Source of the DNA: Candidatus Gastranaerophilales bacterium
GTDB taxonomy: Bacteria; Cyanobacteriota; Vampirovibrionia; Gastranaerophilales; Gastranaerophilaceae
Assembly: GCA_947624645.1 (NCBI GenBank)
Contig: CANQLG010000016.1
Coordinates: forward strand, 1 to 41,398
DNA length: 41,398 bases
Direction: 5' to 3'
Under the pieces are notes generated by a model. That model did no database searches. It worked only from the letters and a program-made list of their open reading frames with translations, and was not told the DNA's origin. The position numbers and the translations under genes were made by a program. This document shows positions 25,936-35,136 of the stretch, piece by piece. The first letter of the stretch is position 1. Every line of letters starts with the position of its first letter.

Positions 25936-26122
25936 GTGTCTATTATCTACATATATAAAGTATATAAATTCTAAATAATTGCTAATTCCTTTTAAAATGT
26001 TACAAAAATTAATAATATCTTTTAAATTGCCGTAAATCATTCTTATCTATTTAATTAAGAATTGTATATAAGTTAATCTCTTTATAATTTACTGTTAAAA
26101 TATTGCTGGGAATGTATTTATA

Positions 26123-28207
26123 ATGGCACAAATTCTTTTAATTACCGATAATAACTTAACTATAAAGGAAACGGAAAAGCTTCTGGTTCAAAATTCTCAT
26201 GAGCTTATTACCGCACAAAAAGAAGATGAAATTTTAAATATTATTGAATCAAAATCTCCTAAAATTATTTTGTTTGATTGTGATTCTTCCGAAATTGATA
26301 TTATTTCATTACTGAGAAAACTTAAACTTTCGCTTCAGACTAAAGATATTTGTTCTATTATTTTGTTACCGGAAAGTAATATTAATTATGATATTTTAAA
26401 ATATGCGAATTCATATATTACAAGACCTTTTAACGAAAATTTATTTTTGGCGGAGTTAAATTCCAATATTCGACTTAGTGAAACCTTTAGAGTTTTATCG
26501 AAAAACAATAATGATTTAGCTAAAAGTCTTTATCAATTAAATGTTCTTTATACTACAAGTACTCAGCTTGCAGGGTCTTTGGACAAAACTAATTTAATTG
26601 AAATAATGACTGACGGTTTAGAACAAAGTTTATCTTTGTCTTTATGTTATGCACTTATTTTAAATGAAGTAAATGATATTAAGTTAATTATAAAATCACT
26701 GTTTCCGATTTCGCATAAGCTGGAAAATGCTATAAAATTGAGAGCTTTACTAAATTATAAAAATCTTTTTTCTATTAATCCGTCTATTAATGATATTGAG
26801 GTAATTAAATATAATAAAGATAAATATGGCGAATATGATTTAAATTTATTTGAATATGATAATCTGTTTGCACCGATAAATATTAATAATAAATTTTATG
26901 GAATAATAGAGGTTTTTAGGCAGGAAGACTTTGCCCCCGAAGATACAAAATGCTTTACAACTTTAGTAAAACAAGTATCGCTTCCCTTAGAGAGTGCTAT
27001 CTTATATGAAGAAATTAAAGATACTAATATAAAACTGGAAAAACTCGAACGTTTAAAATCGGAATTTATTTCAATAGTATCTCATGAATTGAGAACGCCT
27101 TTGACCTCAATAAACAGTGCTCTTGATATTATTTTAAAAGGCACGACGGGTGAAGTTAATGAAGCTATGGAAAAATTTTTGAATCTTGCAAAAAGAAATG
27201 TTACCAGACTATCTGCGATTATTTACGATTTGCTTGATTTATCCAAAATTGAAGCGGGTAAAATGGAATTCAGGTTTGAAAAAACAAATATTAATTTGAC
27301 TGTTGAACTTGTTAAAAATGCTCTTGAAAGCTGGGCAAAAGAGCAAAATATTTCAATAAAGCTTAATTTGGATTCTAATCTTGACCTTGTTTATATTGAT
27401 ACTCAAAGAATGGAGCAAGTTTTAACTAATTTAATATCTAATGCCATTAAATTTACTAAAGATAACGGGCAAATAGAAGTTACAACTTCCAAAATACAAA
27501 AAGACGATATTATAAATAATTCATTTTTTGAAATTTTGCCAAAGAAGCTAAGTGAACAATATGTCCAAATTGCCGTAAAGGATAACGGTATAGGTATTGC
27601 TAAAGAAAATTGGACTAAGGTTTTTGAACAGTTTAAGCAGATAGAGAACTCTATAAGCAGAAAAGTAGGCGGTTCGGGTTTAGGGCTGCCCATTGCAAAA
27701 CGTTTAATGGATGCTCATAAAGGATTTATTTGGCTTGACAGTAAAGTAAATGAGGGTTCTACATTTTATCTTGCATTACCCGTCATGAGTGAAGAAGAGA
27801 TTTTTTATCATTCACTTGAACAGGATATTCAAAAAGCTAAACAAGAGCATATAAATATTGCGCTGATTTCACTTTGTGAAAATGTTATTGAGGGTAAATC
27901 ATTAACAGATAAAATTTTAAATGAAGATGTTATAAGAAAAACTTCAGTATATAAGGAATATTCTTATATAAATAACGGAAAGAAATTCTATTATGTATAT
28001 ACTGTTGATATGGATTCATTTGTTTTTGATTTTGAGGTTAGGAAACTTCAGACTTTTATAAAAACAAATTACACTGACTATAAAGAATGTGATATATTAT
28101 ATTCAGCCCTGTTGTACCCGCAGGATGCTCAGGATATTGAACAAATAACGGAAAAATTAAATAATTTTAAAAAAGGTGATATAGATGAAAAAAGTACTGA
28201 TAGTTGA
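26123..28207 (+). CDS. Soluble sensor histidine kinase (receiver-like, GAF, HisKA, HATPase)
   Basis: 694 residues, no membrane segment. Residues 1-115 resemble a receiver domain with Asp52 at the acceptor position, but the conserved Thr and Lys are changed (ILLPES; TRPF instead of TKPF), so it is probably a pseudo-receiver. A GAF-like domain covers about 140-295. The H-box IVSHELRTPLTSI places the phospho-His at 321; N-box NLISNAIKF, G1 DNGIGI (488-492 region) and G2 GGSGLGLPIAKRL (517 onward) are intact, so the kinase is active-looking. After about 555 there is an extra 140-residue domain of unknown type, possibly a degenerate GGDEF-like fold. Its 3' end overlaps the response regulator by 23 bp. 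Confidence 0.92.
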   Translation: MAQILLITDNNLTIKETEKLLVQNSHELITAQKEDEILNIIESKSPKIILFDCDSSEIDIISLLRKLKLSLQTKDICSIILLPESNINYDILKYANSYITRPFNENLFLAELNSNIRLSETFRVLSKNNNDLAKSLYQLNVLYTTSTQLAGSLDKTNLIEIMTDGLEQSLSLSLCYALILNEVNDIKLIIKSLFPISHKLENAIKLRALLNYKNLFSINPSINDIEVIKYNKDKYGEYDLNLFEYDNLFAPININNKFYGIIEVFRQEDFAPEDTKCFTTLVKQVSLPLESAILYEEIKDTNIKLEKLERLKSEFISIVSHELRTPLTSINSALDIILKGTTGEVNEAMEKFLNLAKRNVTRLSAIIYDLLDLSKIEAGKMEFRFEKTNINLTVELVKNALESWAKEQNISIKLNLDSNLDLVYIDTQRMEQVLTNLISNAIKFTKDNGQIEVTTSKIQKDDIINNSFFEILPKKLSEQYVQIAVKDNGIGIAKENWTKVFEQFKQIENSISRKVGGSGLGLPIAKRLMDAHKGFIWLDSKVNEGSTFYLALPVMSEEEIFYHSLEQDIQKAKQEHINIALISLCENVIEGKSLTDKILNEDVIRKTSVYKEYSYINNGKKFYYVYTVDMDSFVFDFEVRKLQTFIKTNYTDYKECDILYSALLYPQDAQDIEQITEKLNNFKKGDIDEKSTDS

Positions 28208-28547
28208 TGATGAAGCTGATATAATTGAAATATTACAATATGTACTTGAAACACAAGGGTATGAATGTATTACTGCATTTGATGGTGAAGAAGGACTCAA
28301 ACTCGCAAGGGAAGCTAATCCTGATTTGATAATACTTGATGTTATGATGCCTAAAATTAACGGTTACAAGATTTCAAGACTGTTAAAATTTGATGCAAAA
28401 TATAAGGATATTCCGATAATAATGATAACAGCCCGTTCACAGAATGAAGATAAAGCGATAGGCGAAGAAACAGGTGCTGATGAATATATAACAAAGCCTT
28501 TTCAGGTTGATGAAGTAGTTGAAAAAGTTAAAAGTTATTTGGGATAG
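28185..28547 (+). CDS. Single-domain response regulator (CheY-like)
   Basis: 120 residues, receiver domain only. Acidic pair DDE at 8-10, phospho-acceptor Asp52 in LIILDVMMP, Thr82 (MITAR) and Lys104 (TKPF) are all present, so it should be phosphorylated, most likely by the kinase whose gene it overlaps. It has no output domain; it must act by protein contact. The PilB-like protein encoded 5 bp downstream is the obvious partner candidate, which is inference. Confidence 0.94.
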   Translation: MKKVLIVDDEADIIEILQYVLETQGYECITAFDGEEGLKLAREANPDLIILDVMMPKINGYKISRLLKFDAKYKDIPIIMITARSQNEDKAIGEETGADEYITKPFQVDEVVEKVKSYLG

Positions 28548-28552
28548 TAATA

Positions 28553-29935
28553 ATGGAATTTGTTACTAATAAAACGCTCGAAAAATTAAAATATGACCTT
28601 GTCCGTGACGGGCTTATTACTTATGAAGATATAGAAAAAGCGGCAGAAATTGCTCAGGCTCAAAATGTTAATATAGGTCAAATACTTATAAAATCTAATC
28701 TTATATCGGAAGAAAATTTATTAAAATTTTTGGAAACAAAGCTTCATATTCCGTATGTTGATTTAAAAGATTATACTTTAGATACAAGATGCTTATCATA
28801 CATCAATTTTAACGATGCAAGAAAGTATAAAATTATTCCTTTATTTAAAATAGAGAACGTACTTACAGTTGCGATGGCTGATCCTTTGGATTTATTTGCC
28901 ATTGATAAAATTGTTGAAAAAACGGGATGTGATATAGAGCCTGTTGTATCTGCCGAATATCTTGTGATAAAAAAGATAGAAGAATACTATAAGACGGATA
29001 GCTTTGTCGGACAAATAAATTTAGATGATAATGTTTCCAAATTCGATTGGCAGGAAGAATTGCAAAATGATTTATTATCTGATGAACATACACAGATATT
29101 AATTCGGGCAATATTAAAGCAGGCGATATTGGCGAATGTGCATGAAATGTTTTTTGAGCATGTTCCAAACGGTTTAAGCGTGAATTTCAGACAAGGTGCC
29201 GAAATAATAAATACGGGTCAAATACCTTCGGTATTGGTAGTTCCTTTTATATCCAAACTGAAAACGCTTTCAGCTTTAGACGCTAACGTATGTGAGCTTC
29301 CGCAGCTCGGCAAGCTTATATTTAAAGTAGATGACATCACTCTTACCGCAAGTATTTCCGCATTTCCGACAATTAACGGAGAAAGAATTTCTTTAAAAAT
29401 ATACAAACCGCCAAAAAGTCTTAAAGAAATCGGTTTTTCTGATTCACAAATTGATATTATAAATTCACAAATTGATTCTGCCGGAATTATTTTGGTATGC
29501 GGTGCTTCTTTGGCGGGTAAAACTCATATTATTTATTCCATTCTGTCTGAAATTTCCGGAAAAAATAAAAATATTATGACTCTTGAATCAATTGCCAAAT
29601 ATAATCTTGAAAATGTTAATCAATGTGAGCTTAATGAAAATATCGGATTTAACATGGAAAAAGCTATGAGGTTTATTGAATTTCAGTCACCTGATATAAT
29701 TTATTTTGAGGGAATAACAAGTAAATCCGCACTTGATTATTTTAGCTCTTTGGTATTTAAAAATAAGGTATTAATAACCGAATTTCTTGCGGATAATATG
29801 GCTGATTTAAATAAAAAATTATCTTATACCGATTTTGATATGTTTAAGCCTTTAATTTCGTGTATAATTTTTGTCCATAACCAATCCAGAATAGAAGTAT
29901 TGGATAAAAATGATTTAAAAAAATTCATAAATTAA
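28553..29935 (+). CDS. PilB/GspE-like protein with MshEN domain and degraded ATPase motifs
   Basis: 460 residues. The N-terminal 20-150 is an MshEN (GspE N-terminal) domain (GQILIKSNLISEENLLKFL, IPYVDL), known in other proteins to bind c-di-GMP. The rest follows the PilB/GspE ATPase: the N2 domain (VHEMFFEHVPNGLSVNFRQG for the SDIHIEP region), DITLTASISAFPTINGERIS, and the P-loop region GIILVCGASLAGKTH at 311-325. The final P-loop Ser/Thr is His325, the Walker B segment is SPDIIYFEGITS instead of DPDIIMVGEIRD, the His box is gone (VLITEFLADN) and the tetracysteine zinc site is absent. Probably a non-hydrolysing regulator or assembly partner of a pilus or secretion ATPase. Follows the response regulator by 5 bp. 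Confidence 0.82.
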   Translation: MEFVTNKTLEKLKYDLVRDGLITYEDIEKAAEIAQAQNVNIGQILIKSNLISEENLLKFLETKLHIPYVDLKDYTLDTRCLSYINFNDARKYKIIPLFKIENVLTVAMADPLDLFAIDKIVEKTGCDIEPVVSAEYLVIKKIEEYYKTDSFVGQINLDDNVSKFDWQEELQNDLLSDEHTQILIRAILKQAILANVHEMFFEHVPNGLSVNFRQGAEIINTGQIPSVLVVPFISKLKTLSALDANVCELPQLGKLIFKVDDITLTASISAFPTINGERISLKIYKPPKSLKEIGFSDSQIDIINSQIDSAGIILVCGASLAGKTHIIYSILSEISGKNKNIMTLESIAKYNLENVNQCELNENIGFNMEKAMRFIEFQSPDIIYFEGITSKSALDYFSSLVFKNKVLITEFLADNMADLNKKLSYTDFDMFKPLISCIIFVHNQSRIEVLDKNDLKKFIN

Positions 29936-30018
29936 TATTGTAAATTTATTGTAACACCTCTGACTTTTAATACGGAAAAAATTTTTGTCGGGTTTTAATG
30001 CAATTAGAATCTTAAGGA

Positions 30019-30024
30019 TATAAT
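30019..30024 (+). promoter_or_regulatory. -10 box of the leaderless helicase gene
   Basis: TATAAT followed by 6 bases (GACCGT) and the ATG at 30031. An AAGGA at 30014-30018 would lie upstream of the predicted transcript start and so cannot serve as ribosome site. Confidence 0.5.
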
Positions 30025-30030
30025 GACCGT

Positions 30031-33006
30031 ATGCGAGTAAACAGAGTAAATAATGTAAGTTTTATTACAAGACCTATAAAAATCCACAATAGTAAAAATA
30101 TAAGTGATTCAAATAAAAAAAGTATTGTAAATTCCTTAATGAGTGTTCCCGTTTATTATGGAAAGGATATTGTATCCTTCGGCAAAGAATTTAAAGAAAC
30201 GATAGAAGAGAAATATTTTCATTTACCGCAAGGGTGCAGTCCCGATGAATTTCAAATTGAGGCGGGAAAAGAAATAAGCTTAAATAAAAATGTAATTGTG
30301 GAAGCACCGACAGGTACAGGAAAAACCGCCATAGCTCATTATGCAGTTTCTAAAAATATGAGTGAGGGTAAAACCACATTTTACACAACACCGTTAAAAG
30401 CATTAAGTAACCAAAAATTAAATGAATTCAGAGCCGTATATGGTGATGAAAATGTAGGAATATTAACAGGTGACAGACGTGAAAATGTAAATGCCCCGAT
30501 TATAATAATGACTACGGAAGTATATAGAAATATGGCATTATCTGATGCTTACGGTGAGCATTCTGATTTGATGGATAATTTGGGCTCCGTAATATTTGAC
30601 GAATGCCATTATATGGGAGATTATTCAAGAGGTTCGGCTTGGGAAGAATCAATAATTTATACGCCCGAAAATGTTCAAATATTGGCGTTAAGTGCGACTA
30701 TCGGTAATGCAAATCAGATTCAATCCTGGATAAAACAAATATCCGATAAGCCTGTAAGTTTAGTATCAATACCATCTTCAAAAAGGCATGTACCTCTGGA
30801 ATTTGATATTATTGAAACTAATGCTTATAAAACTGAAGCTAAAAAAATACAAAAAGCTAATAAAAATAAAGGTACCATTGAAGTTGAAACGGATGGACGA
30901 ATTGCACCCAAGCCGGCTTTAAGTGATTTTAAATATGCTGTTAATTTTCTGATGCAAAAAGGTCAGCTACCTGCAATTTTCTTTATATTCAGCAAGAAAT
31001 TTTCAAAAGAATTATTGGATTATTTGGAGGTTGAAGGTCCTGTATTAACGACAAAAGAAGAGCAAAAAGAAATAGAAAAAATTATACATAATTATAAAAG
31101 TCAAAAATATATTGGCAACAACCTTAATATTAATGTATTAAAAAAAGGATATGCAATACACAATGCAGGGATTATTCCCGCCCAGAAAGAATTAATTGAA
31201 GAATTGTTCCAAAAAAAGCTTATAAAGACGGTATTGGCAACAGAAACACTTGCGGCAGGAATAAACATGCCTGCAAAGACGGTAGTAATGTCAAGTGCAT
31301 ATAAACCATCAGATATTGAAGAAGAAGATGACAGTCCGTTAAGAGTATTAACACCGAATGAATTTAAACAGATGTCAGGCAGAGCAGGCAGACGAGGAAT
31401 TGATACAAAAGGATATGTATATACAATGCCGACAAATATGGCAACGGAACAGGAATTTTTGATGCTTGAGGTTTTGGAAGCAAATCCGCTTGAAAGCAGA
31501 TATATTCCCGATTATTCTTTTTTAACGGAATATTATAAATATAATCCAGATGAACAGGGCTTAAGCGATATTTATTCAAAAACTTTTTATTCATACAGTG
31601 AAGATGAACAAGAATTGCGAAAAAAGGTTGAACAATTACTTCAACTTAGCTCAAATAAAACAGAGGTATTAAAAGAGAGAGAGTTTATAATATCAGATGA
31701 AAGCGGAATCAAATTAACTCCAAAAGGAGAAATGGCATCAAATGTGAGAGGTTATGATGCATTAACTTTAACGGAAGCAGTATCAGACGGTATATTTAAA
31801 GATGTAACACCGGAGGTATTGGCTATGACGGCAGGAGCAATTGCAAATCCTCCCGCACCAAAAGAACCTGAAATTACTCCCGAAACAGACTTATCTTATG
31901 TTTTTGGCACAATCAATAAAAGCGTTGATATCCTGAAAAAAGATTTAATAACTTCAATTAACAGAAAATTATCATATTTCGGAAAAAATATTGATGATTT
32001 TGCTTCATTACAGGATTTATTGACTTATGTAAAAGCACTGGAAGTGCCTCAAGGACATTCGGTTTTTGAAGTAAAAGAGAAATTGGACGCTTTAGCTGAT
32101 AAAAAGGCTAAAATATATAAAATACAATCAACTTCAGGTAAGTTAACTCCGCAAGAACTTGTTACAGCGTTAAAACGAGGAGAAACAATTTCTACAAAAA
32201 TATTGCAAGAAAGTCTTGAGGAAGTTGAAGCATATAAAAAAAGAATAAATTCTTCTGATATAGATAATCAAATAAATAAAATTCAAAACGCATTGGATGA
32301 ACTTAATGCCGCAAGTAAAAGTAAAAAAGCCCAAAGCAGGCTGGAGACAAAACGGGAAGAATTATATAGAGATTTAGAACGTGCCAATGCAATGAAATAT
32401 CTGGATGAAAATCTATATAGAGCAATTAATGATAATTTCAATTTTATAAAACAAAATCCTCCCTCACAAATAAAATCGGAATATATAAAACAAAGTGAAT
32501 TGTATGCAAGATTAACATCAATACAAAAATTATTGGGACAAATTCAAGGTATAACAGATATAGAAAATTATAATTTGTATAGAGATATACAAATTGATAA
32601 TGATAAAAATTCACAAACAGCTCAACGTTGTTTTAACGAATTAACAGATAAAGAATTACAAATATATTCAGTTGAAGCTCGGCACGGAATCAATCGTATG
32701 CCTAAAAAATACGGACAATTGGCATCTAAAGTTTTATATATGTGGACATATTTAAATAAAATAAACAGTTCAACAAGAACAAACTGGAAACTGCTTTTAA
32801 AATCAATTCCCGATGAAGTTGCCGATGAGGGTACAATATACAGACAAATAATGCAGACGGCAGATTTATTAAGCCAAATAAATGATATAGCAAAAACAGG
32901 GTTAAAATTTGCTGACACACCTGAGCAAAAAGATTATTACTCACATTTAAGCAAAACAGCTCAAGAAGCAAGAAACTTGATTATAAAAGATCCCGTTACC
33001 GTTTAA
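30031..33006 (+). CDS. Ski2-like DExH-box RNA helicase
   Basis: 991 residues. Helicase core: P-loop APTGTGKTA (92-100), Ia TTPLKALSNQKL, DECH box at 190-193, SAT at 221-223, motif VI QMSGRAGRRGID, winged helix and a ratchet-like helical region, as in the Ski2/Mtr4 (HelY) class that remodels structured RNA. The C-terminal half is long, helical and charged. The first 55 residues precede the core and have no counterpart I know. The gene has its own promoter and its stop is overlapped by 11 bp by the convergent membrane-protein gene. Confidence 0.88.
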   Translation: MRVNRVNNVSFITRPIKIHNSKNISDSNKKSIVNSLMSVPVYYGKDIVSFGKEFKETIEEKYFHLPQGCSPDEFQIEAGKEISLNKNVIVEAPTGTGKTAIAHYAVSKNMSEGKTTFYTTPLKALSNQKLNEFRAVYGDENVGILTGDRRENVNAPIIIMTTEVYRNMALSDAYGEHSDLMDNLGSVIFDECHYMGDYSRGSAWEESIIYTPENVQILALSATIGNANQIQSWIKQISDKPVSLVSIPSSKRHVPLEFDIIETNAYKTEAKKIQKANKNKGTIEVETDGRIAPKPALSDFKYAVNFLMQKGQLPAIFFIFSKKFSKELLDYLEVEGPVLTTKEEQKEIEKIIHNYKSQKYIGNNLNINVLKKGYAIHNAGIIPAQKELIEELFQKKLIKTVLATETLAAGINMPAKTVVMSSAYKPSDIEEEDDSPLRVLTPNEFKQMSGRAGRRGIDTKGYVYTMPTNMATEQEFLMLEVLEANPLESRYIPDYSFLTEYYKYNPDEQGLSDIYSKTFYSYSEDEQELRKKVEQLLQLSSNKTEVLKEREFIISDESGIKLTPKGEMASNVRGYDALTLTEAVSDGIFKDVTPEVLAMTAGAIANPPAPKEPEITPETDLSYVFGTINKSVDILKKDLITSINRKLSYFGKNIDDFASLQDLLTYVKALEVPQGHSVFEVKEKLDALADKKAKIYKIQSTSGKLTPQELVTALKRGETISTKILQESLEEVEAYKKRINSSDIDNQINKIQNALDELNAASKSKKAQSRLETKREELYRDLERANAMKYLDENLYRAINDNFNFIKQNPPSQIKSEYIKQSELYARLTSIQKLLGQIQGITDIENYNLYRDIQIDNDKNSQTAQRCFNELTDKELQIYSVEARHGINRMPKKYGQLASKVLYMWTYLNKINSSTRTNWKLLLKSIPDEVADEGTIYRQIMQTADLLSQINDIAKTGLKFADTPEQKDYYSHLSKTAQEARNLIIKDPVTV

Positions 33007-34075
33007 TAGTTTCCTTATCATGCTTATTATTGAAAAATTTATCGGTTTTATCAGCAAAATACGCAGAGAAAACGGGTAAAATTCCATAATAAATCCCCGC
33101 AAATATTAAAGTTGGTCTTATAATATTAATACCGTTAATATATTTAGACAGTTTGGGATTGTTTTTGTTAGCTTGTACAAATTTTTCAACAAAGCCTTTT
33201 GTATTCTTTTTAACTAAAGTATCAACGGAACAACCCAAAAGAATTGATAAACCCGTTGATATAATATTATTATAGATAAGCGGTTTTTTTCTTTCGGGTT
33301 GAATTTTTTTACTTTTTTGTGTTCTTCGGACAAAAGAAGCAGTTAAAAGAATATCGGTTGCAACTGACATGTTTCTTGCTATATTGTCGGTTTTGGCACT
33401 ATGTTTATTTATCAGATTTTGAACTGTTTTAATATCGAGTAATTTGCCTAAGGCTTTTGCCGTGTTATTGGTGAGATTACCTTTAAAAGAAGGAGAATTA
33501 TTTCGTTCAAAAAATGGCGAAAAAACATTATTTGTTGGTGCAATAGGTGCCATATATTGATATTTATTTTTGTTGGGTTCTTTTTTTTGTTTAAAAAACA
33601 GATTCATAAAAAAAGGCATTAATGCAATGGTAAGAGCGGATTTTGGTATGGCAGTTATTAATCCCGACGATAATTTTAAGAATTGAGAAGCAAATTTATA
33701 ATTTTGCGAATTGATTAATTTATCGGAAGCACCTTTAAGATTGTTTATTGTATCGGGATTTAAAAATTGCTGCGGATTTTTATCTATTTTTTTTACGGCA
33801 TTCTCGATAGGCAGCGCAACGGCTTCTACCATAGCAAATTTTACAAGTCCTGAAGTAAACGCATTAACAGCTAAATGTTTTTTGTTTTCTTTATCGGTTT
33901 TTGGAGTTAATGCAATGGCAAGCGGTCTTATGCCCGAAGCTAATAAAAGAGTAGTTCCTGCAATAAAACTGGTGCTATGGTCAGAAACAAACTCCAGCCC
34001 TTTAAGAAGCGTTTTATTGGTTAATATGCTTTTAAATTTAGGTGTATATTCAGTTCCCGTCGGTCTTATTTTCAT
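32996..34075 (-). CDS. Uncharacterised membrane-associated protein
   Basis: 359 residues from the ATG at 34075, which has AGG six bases upstream; the in-frame ATG at 34108 lacks a site. Several hydrophobic segments are visible: TSFIAGTTLLLASGIRPLAI, VKFAMVEAVALPIE, LITAIPKSALTIALMPFFMN, NIISTGLSILLGC and TLIFAGIYYGILPVF. Linkers are basic and Asn-rich, and a short SFKG motif occurs mid-protein. No catalytic motif or family recognised. It is divergent from pnuC and convergent with the helicase. Confidence 0.65.
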   Translation of the reverse strand: MKIRPTGTEYTPKFKSILTNKTLLKGLEFVSDHSTSFIAGTTLLLASGIRPLAIALTPKTDKENKKHLAVNAFTSGLVKFAMVEAVALPIENAVKKIDKNPQQFLNPDTINNLKGASDKLINSQNYKFASQFLKLSSGLITAIPKSALTIALMPFFMNLFFKQKKEPNKNKYQYMAPIAPTNNVFSPFFERNNSPSFKGNLTNNTAKALGKLLDIKTVQNLINKHSAKTDNIARNMSVATDILLTASFVRRTQKSKKIQPERKKPLIYNNIISTGLSILLGCSVDTLVKKNTKGFVEKFVQANKNNPKLSKYINGINIIRPTLIFAGIYYGILPVFSAYFADKTDKFFNNKHDKETIKR

Positions 34076-34151
34076 AATTTGCCTATGATAATAGAAGACT
34101 ACAAACAAAATTAAAATTAAATATTATTTCAAAATTATTAACATTTTATTT

Positions 34152-34157
34152 TATAAT
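34152..34157 (+). promoter_or_regulatory. -10 box of leaderless pnuC
   Basis: TATAAT, 6 bases (TTAGTA), then the ATG at 34164. No Shine-Dalgarno is present. Confidence 0.5.
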
Positions 34158-34163
34158 TTAGTA

Positions 34164-34859
34164 ATGAATTTGACGGAATTTATAAAAGGCGAATTGAAAA
34201 GTTTCGGAAAAATTGAACGAGTGGTTTTTCCCTGTATAGTTATTTTCATAATTATAATATCAATAATAATGCGGGATAATAAGATAGCGCTTATATCGGC
34301 GATATGCGGAATAAGTTATACCATATTGGCTGGGAAAGGTAAAATATCCTGTTATTTTATAGGAATAACAGGTACTATATGTTATTCTTATTTGGCATAT
34401 AAGAACGGATTTTACGGTAACCTAGCATTATATTCTTTATATTATCTGCCTATGGAGATAATAGGTATATTCAAATGGAAGAAACATTTAAATAAGGATA
34501 CTCAAGAAATAAGTAAAACCAAACTGTCAAAAAAACAGGCGGTTGTATATTATACGGTAACTATTGTGATAATGCTAATTACAAGCTTTGTTTTGAATAT
34601 AACAGGTGATAAATCCCCGATAATGGATTCTTTTTGTACGGTATTTTCAATATTAGGACAGTTATTAACCGTCAAGAGGTGTATAGAACAATGGTATATA
34701 TGGCTTATCGTAAATATAGTATCTGCGATAATGTGGATAATAGCATATATAAACGGTTCAAATTGTATGGCAACTGTAATAATGTGGTTGATATATGTTG
34801 TTTTGGCTGTTTATTTCTTAAGCAAATGGAAAAAAGAACTTAAACAAACGGCTATATAA
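34164..34859 (+). CDS. pnuC: PnuC-family vitamin transporter (nicotinamide riboside type)
   Basis: 231 residues with about seven transmembrane helices. Family marks are the paired aromatic segments: LYYLPMEIIGIFKWKKH in the middle and EQWYIWLIVNIVSAIMWI near the end, where Trp and Asn line the substrate site of PnuC. PnuC proteins facilitate diffusion of nicotinamide riboside or of a related B vitamin, trapped by a cytoplasmic kinase; the kinase gene is not adjacent. The exact vitamin cannot be told from sequence. Single gene with a leaderless promoter; no riboswitch is possible without a leader. Confidence 0.87.
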   Translation: MNLTEFIKGELKSFGKIERVVFPCIVIFIIIISIIMRDNKIALISAICGISYTILAGKGKISCYFIGITGTICYSYLAYKNGFYGNLALYSLYYLPMEIIGIFKWKKHLNKDTQEISKTKLSKKQAVVYYTVTIVIMLITSFVLNITGDKSPIMDSFCTVFSILGQLLTVKRCIEQWYIWLIVNIVSAIMWIIAYINGSNCMATVIMWLIYVVLAVYFLSKWKKELKQTAI

Positions 34860-34983
34860 ATTTAATATATAAAAATAAAGTATAAATAATGAAAAACAGT
34901 TTCTAAAAGAATTTCGGGTAAAGTCAAGAAATTTACATAAAAATAAAGAAATATTAAGAAAAAAATAAAAAATAAAAAATTAC

Positions 34984-35013
34984 TTGTTGACGCGCAAATA
35001 TGTTTAATATAAA
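34984..35013 (+). promoter_or_regulatory. Probable promoter of the S10 ribosomal operon
   Basis: TTGTTG (34984-34989) or TTGACG (34987-34992) with TATAAA at 35008-35013. It would give a leader of about 115 bases. The leader holds a 15-bp repeat, GATGTAATTTGCAAA at 35036-35050 and GATGTAATTTACAAA at 35082-35096 (one mismatch). The upstream 34860-34980 is A-rich, UP-element-like, with no gene. Confidence 0.55.
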
Positions 35014-35136
35014 TTTAGATATGCTGAGATGGGCAGATGTAATTTGCAAACGAGCATGAATCAAGATAGAAATGGTTTAAGGATGTAATTTACAAAAAGC
35101 CGAAAAGCAGAAGTCAAAAGACAAAAGGAAGTAGAA

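Larger units (their letters stand above)
25553..26122. other. 570-bp non-coding region with a repeat element
   Basis: Contains two copies of a 57-bp repeat, an inverted repeat, an A10 tract with a hairpin and an 8-bp tandem repeat, listed separately. Overlapping short ORFs on the plus strand come from the repeats and lack ribosome sites. The element at about 25629-25800 is visibly richer in GC than its surroundings. The promoter of the gene at 26123 is at the right end: TGT-TAAAAT with the hexamer at 26096-26101. Confidence 0.6.

Noticed and set aside
34076-34108. Upstream ATG for the membrane protein
   Set aside because: No ribosome site; AGG lies six bases before the ATG at 34075.
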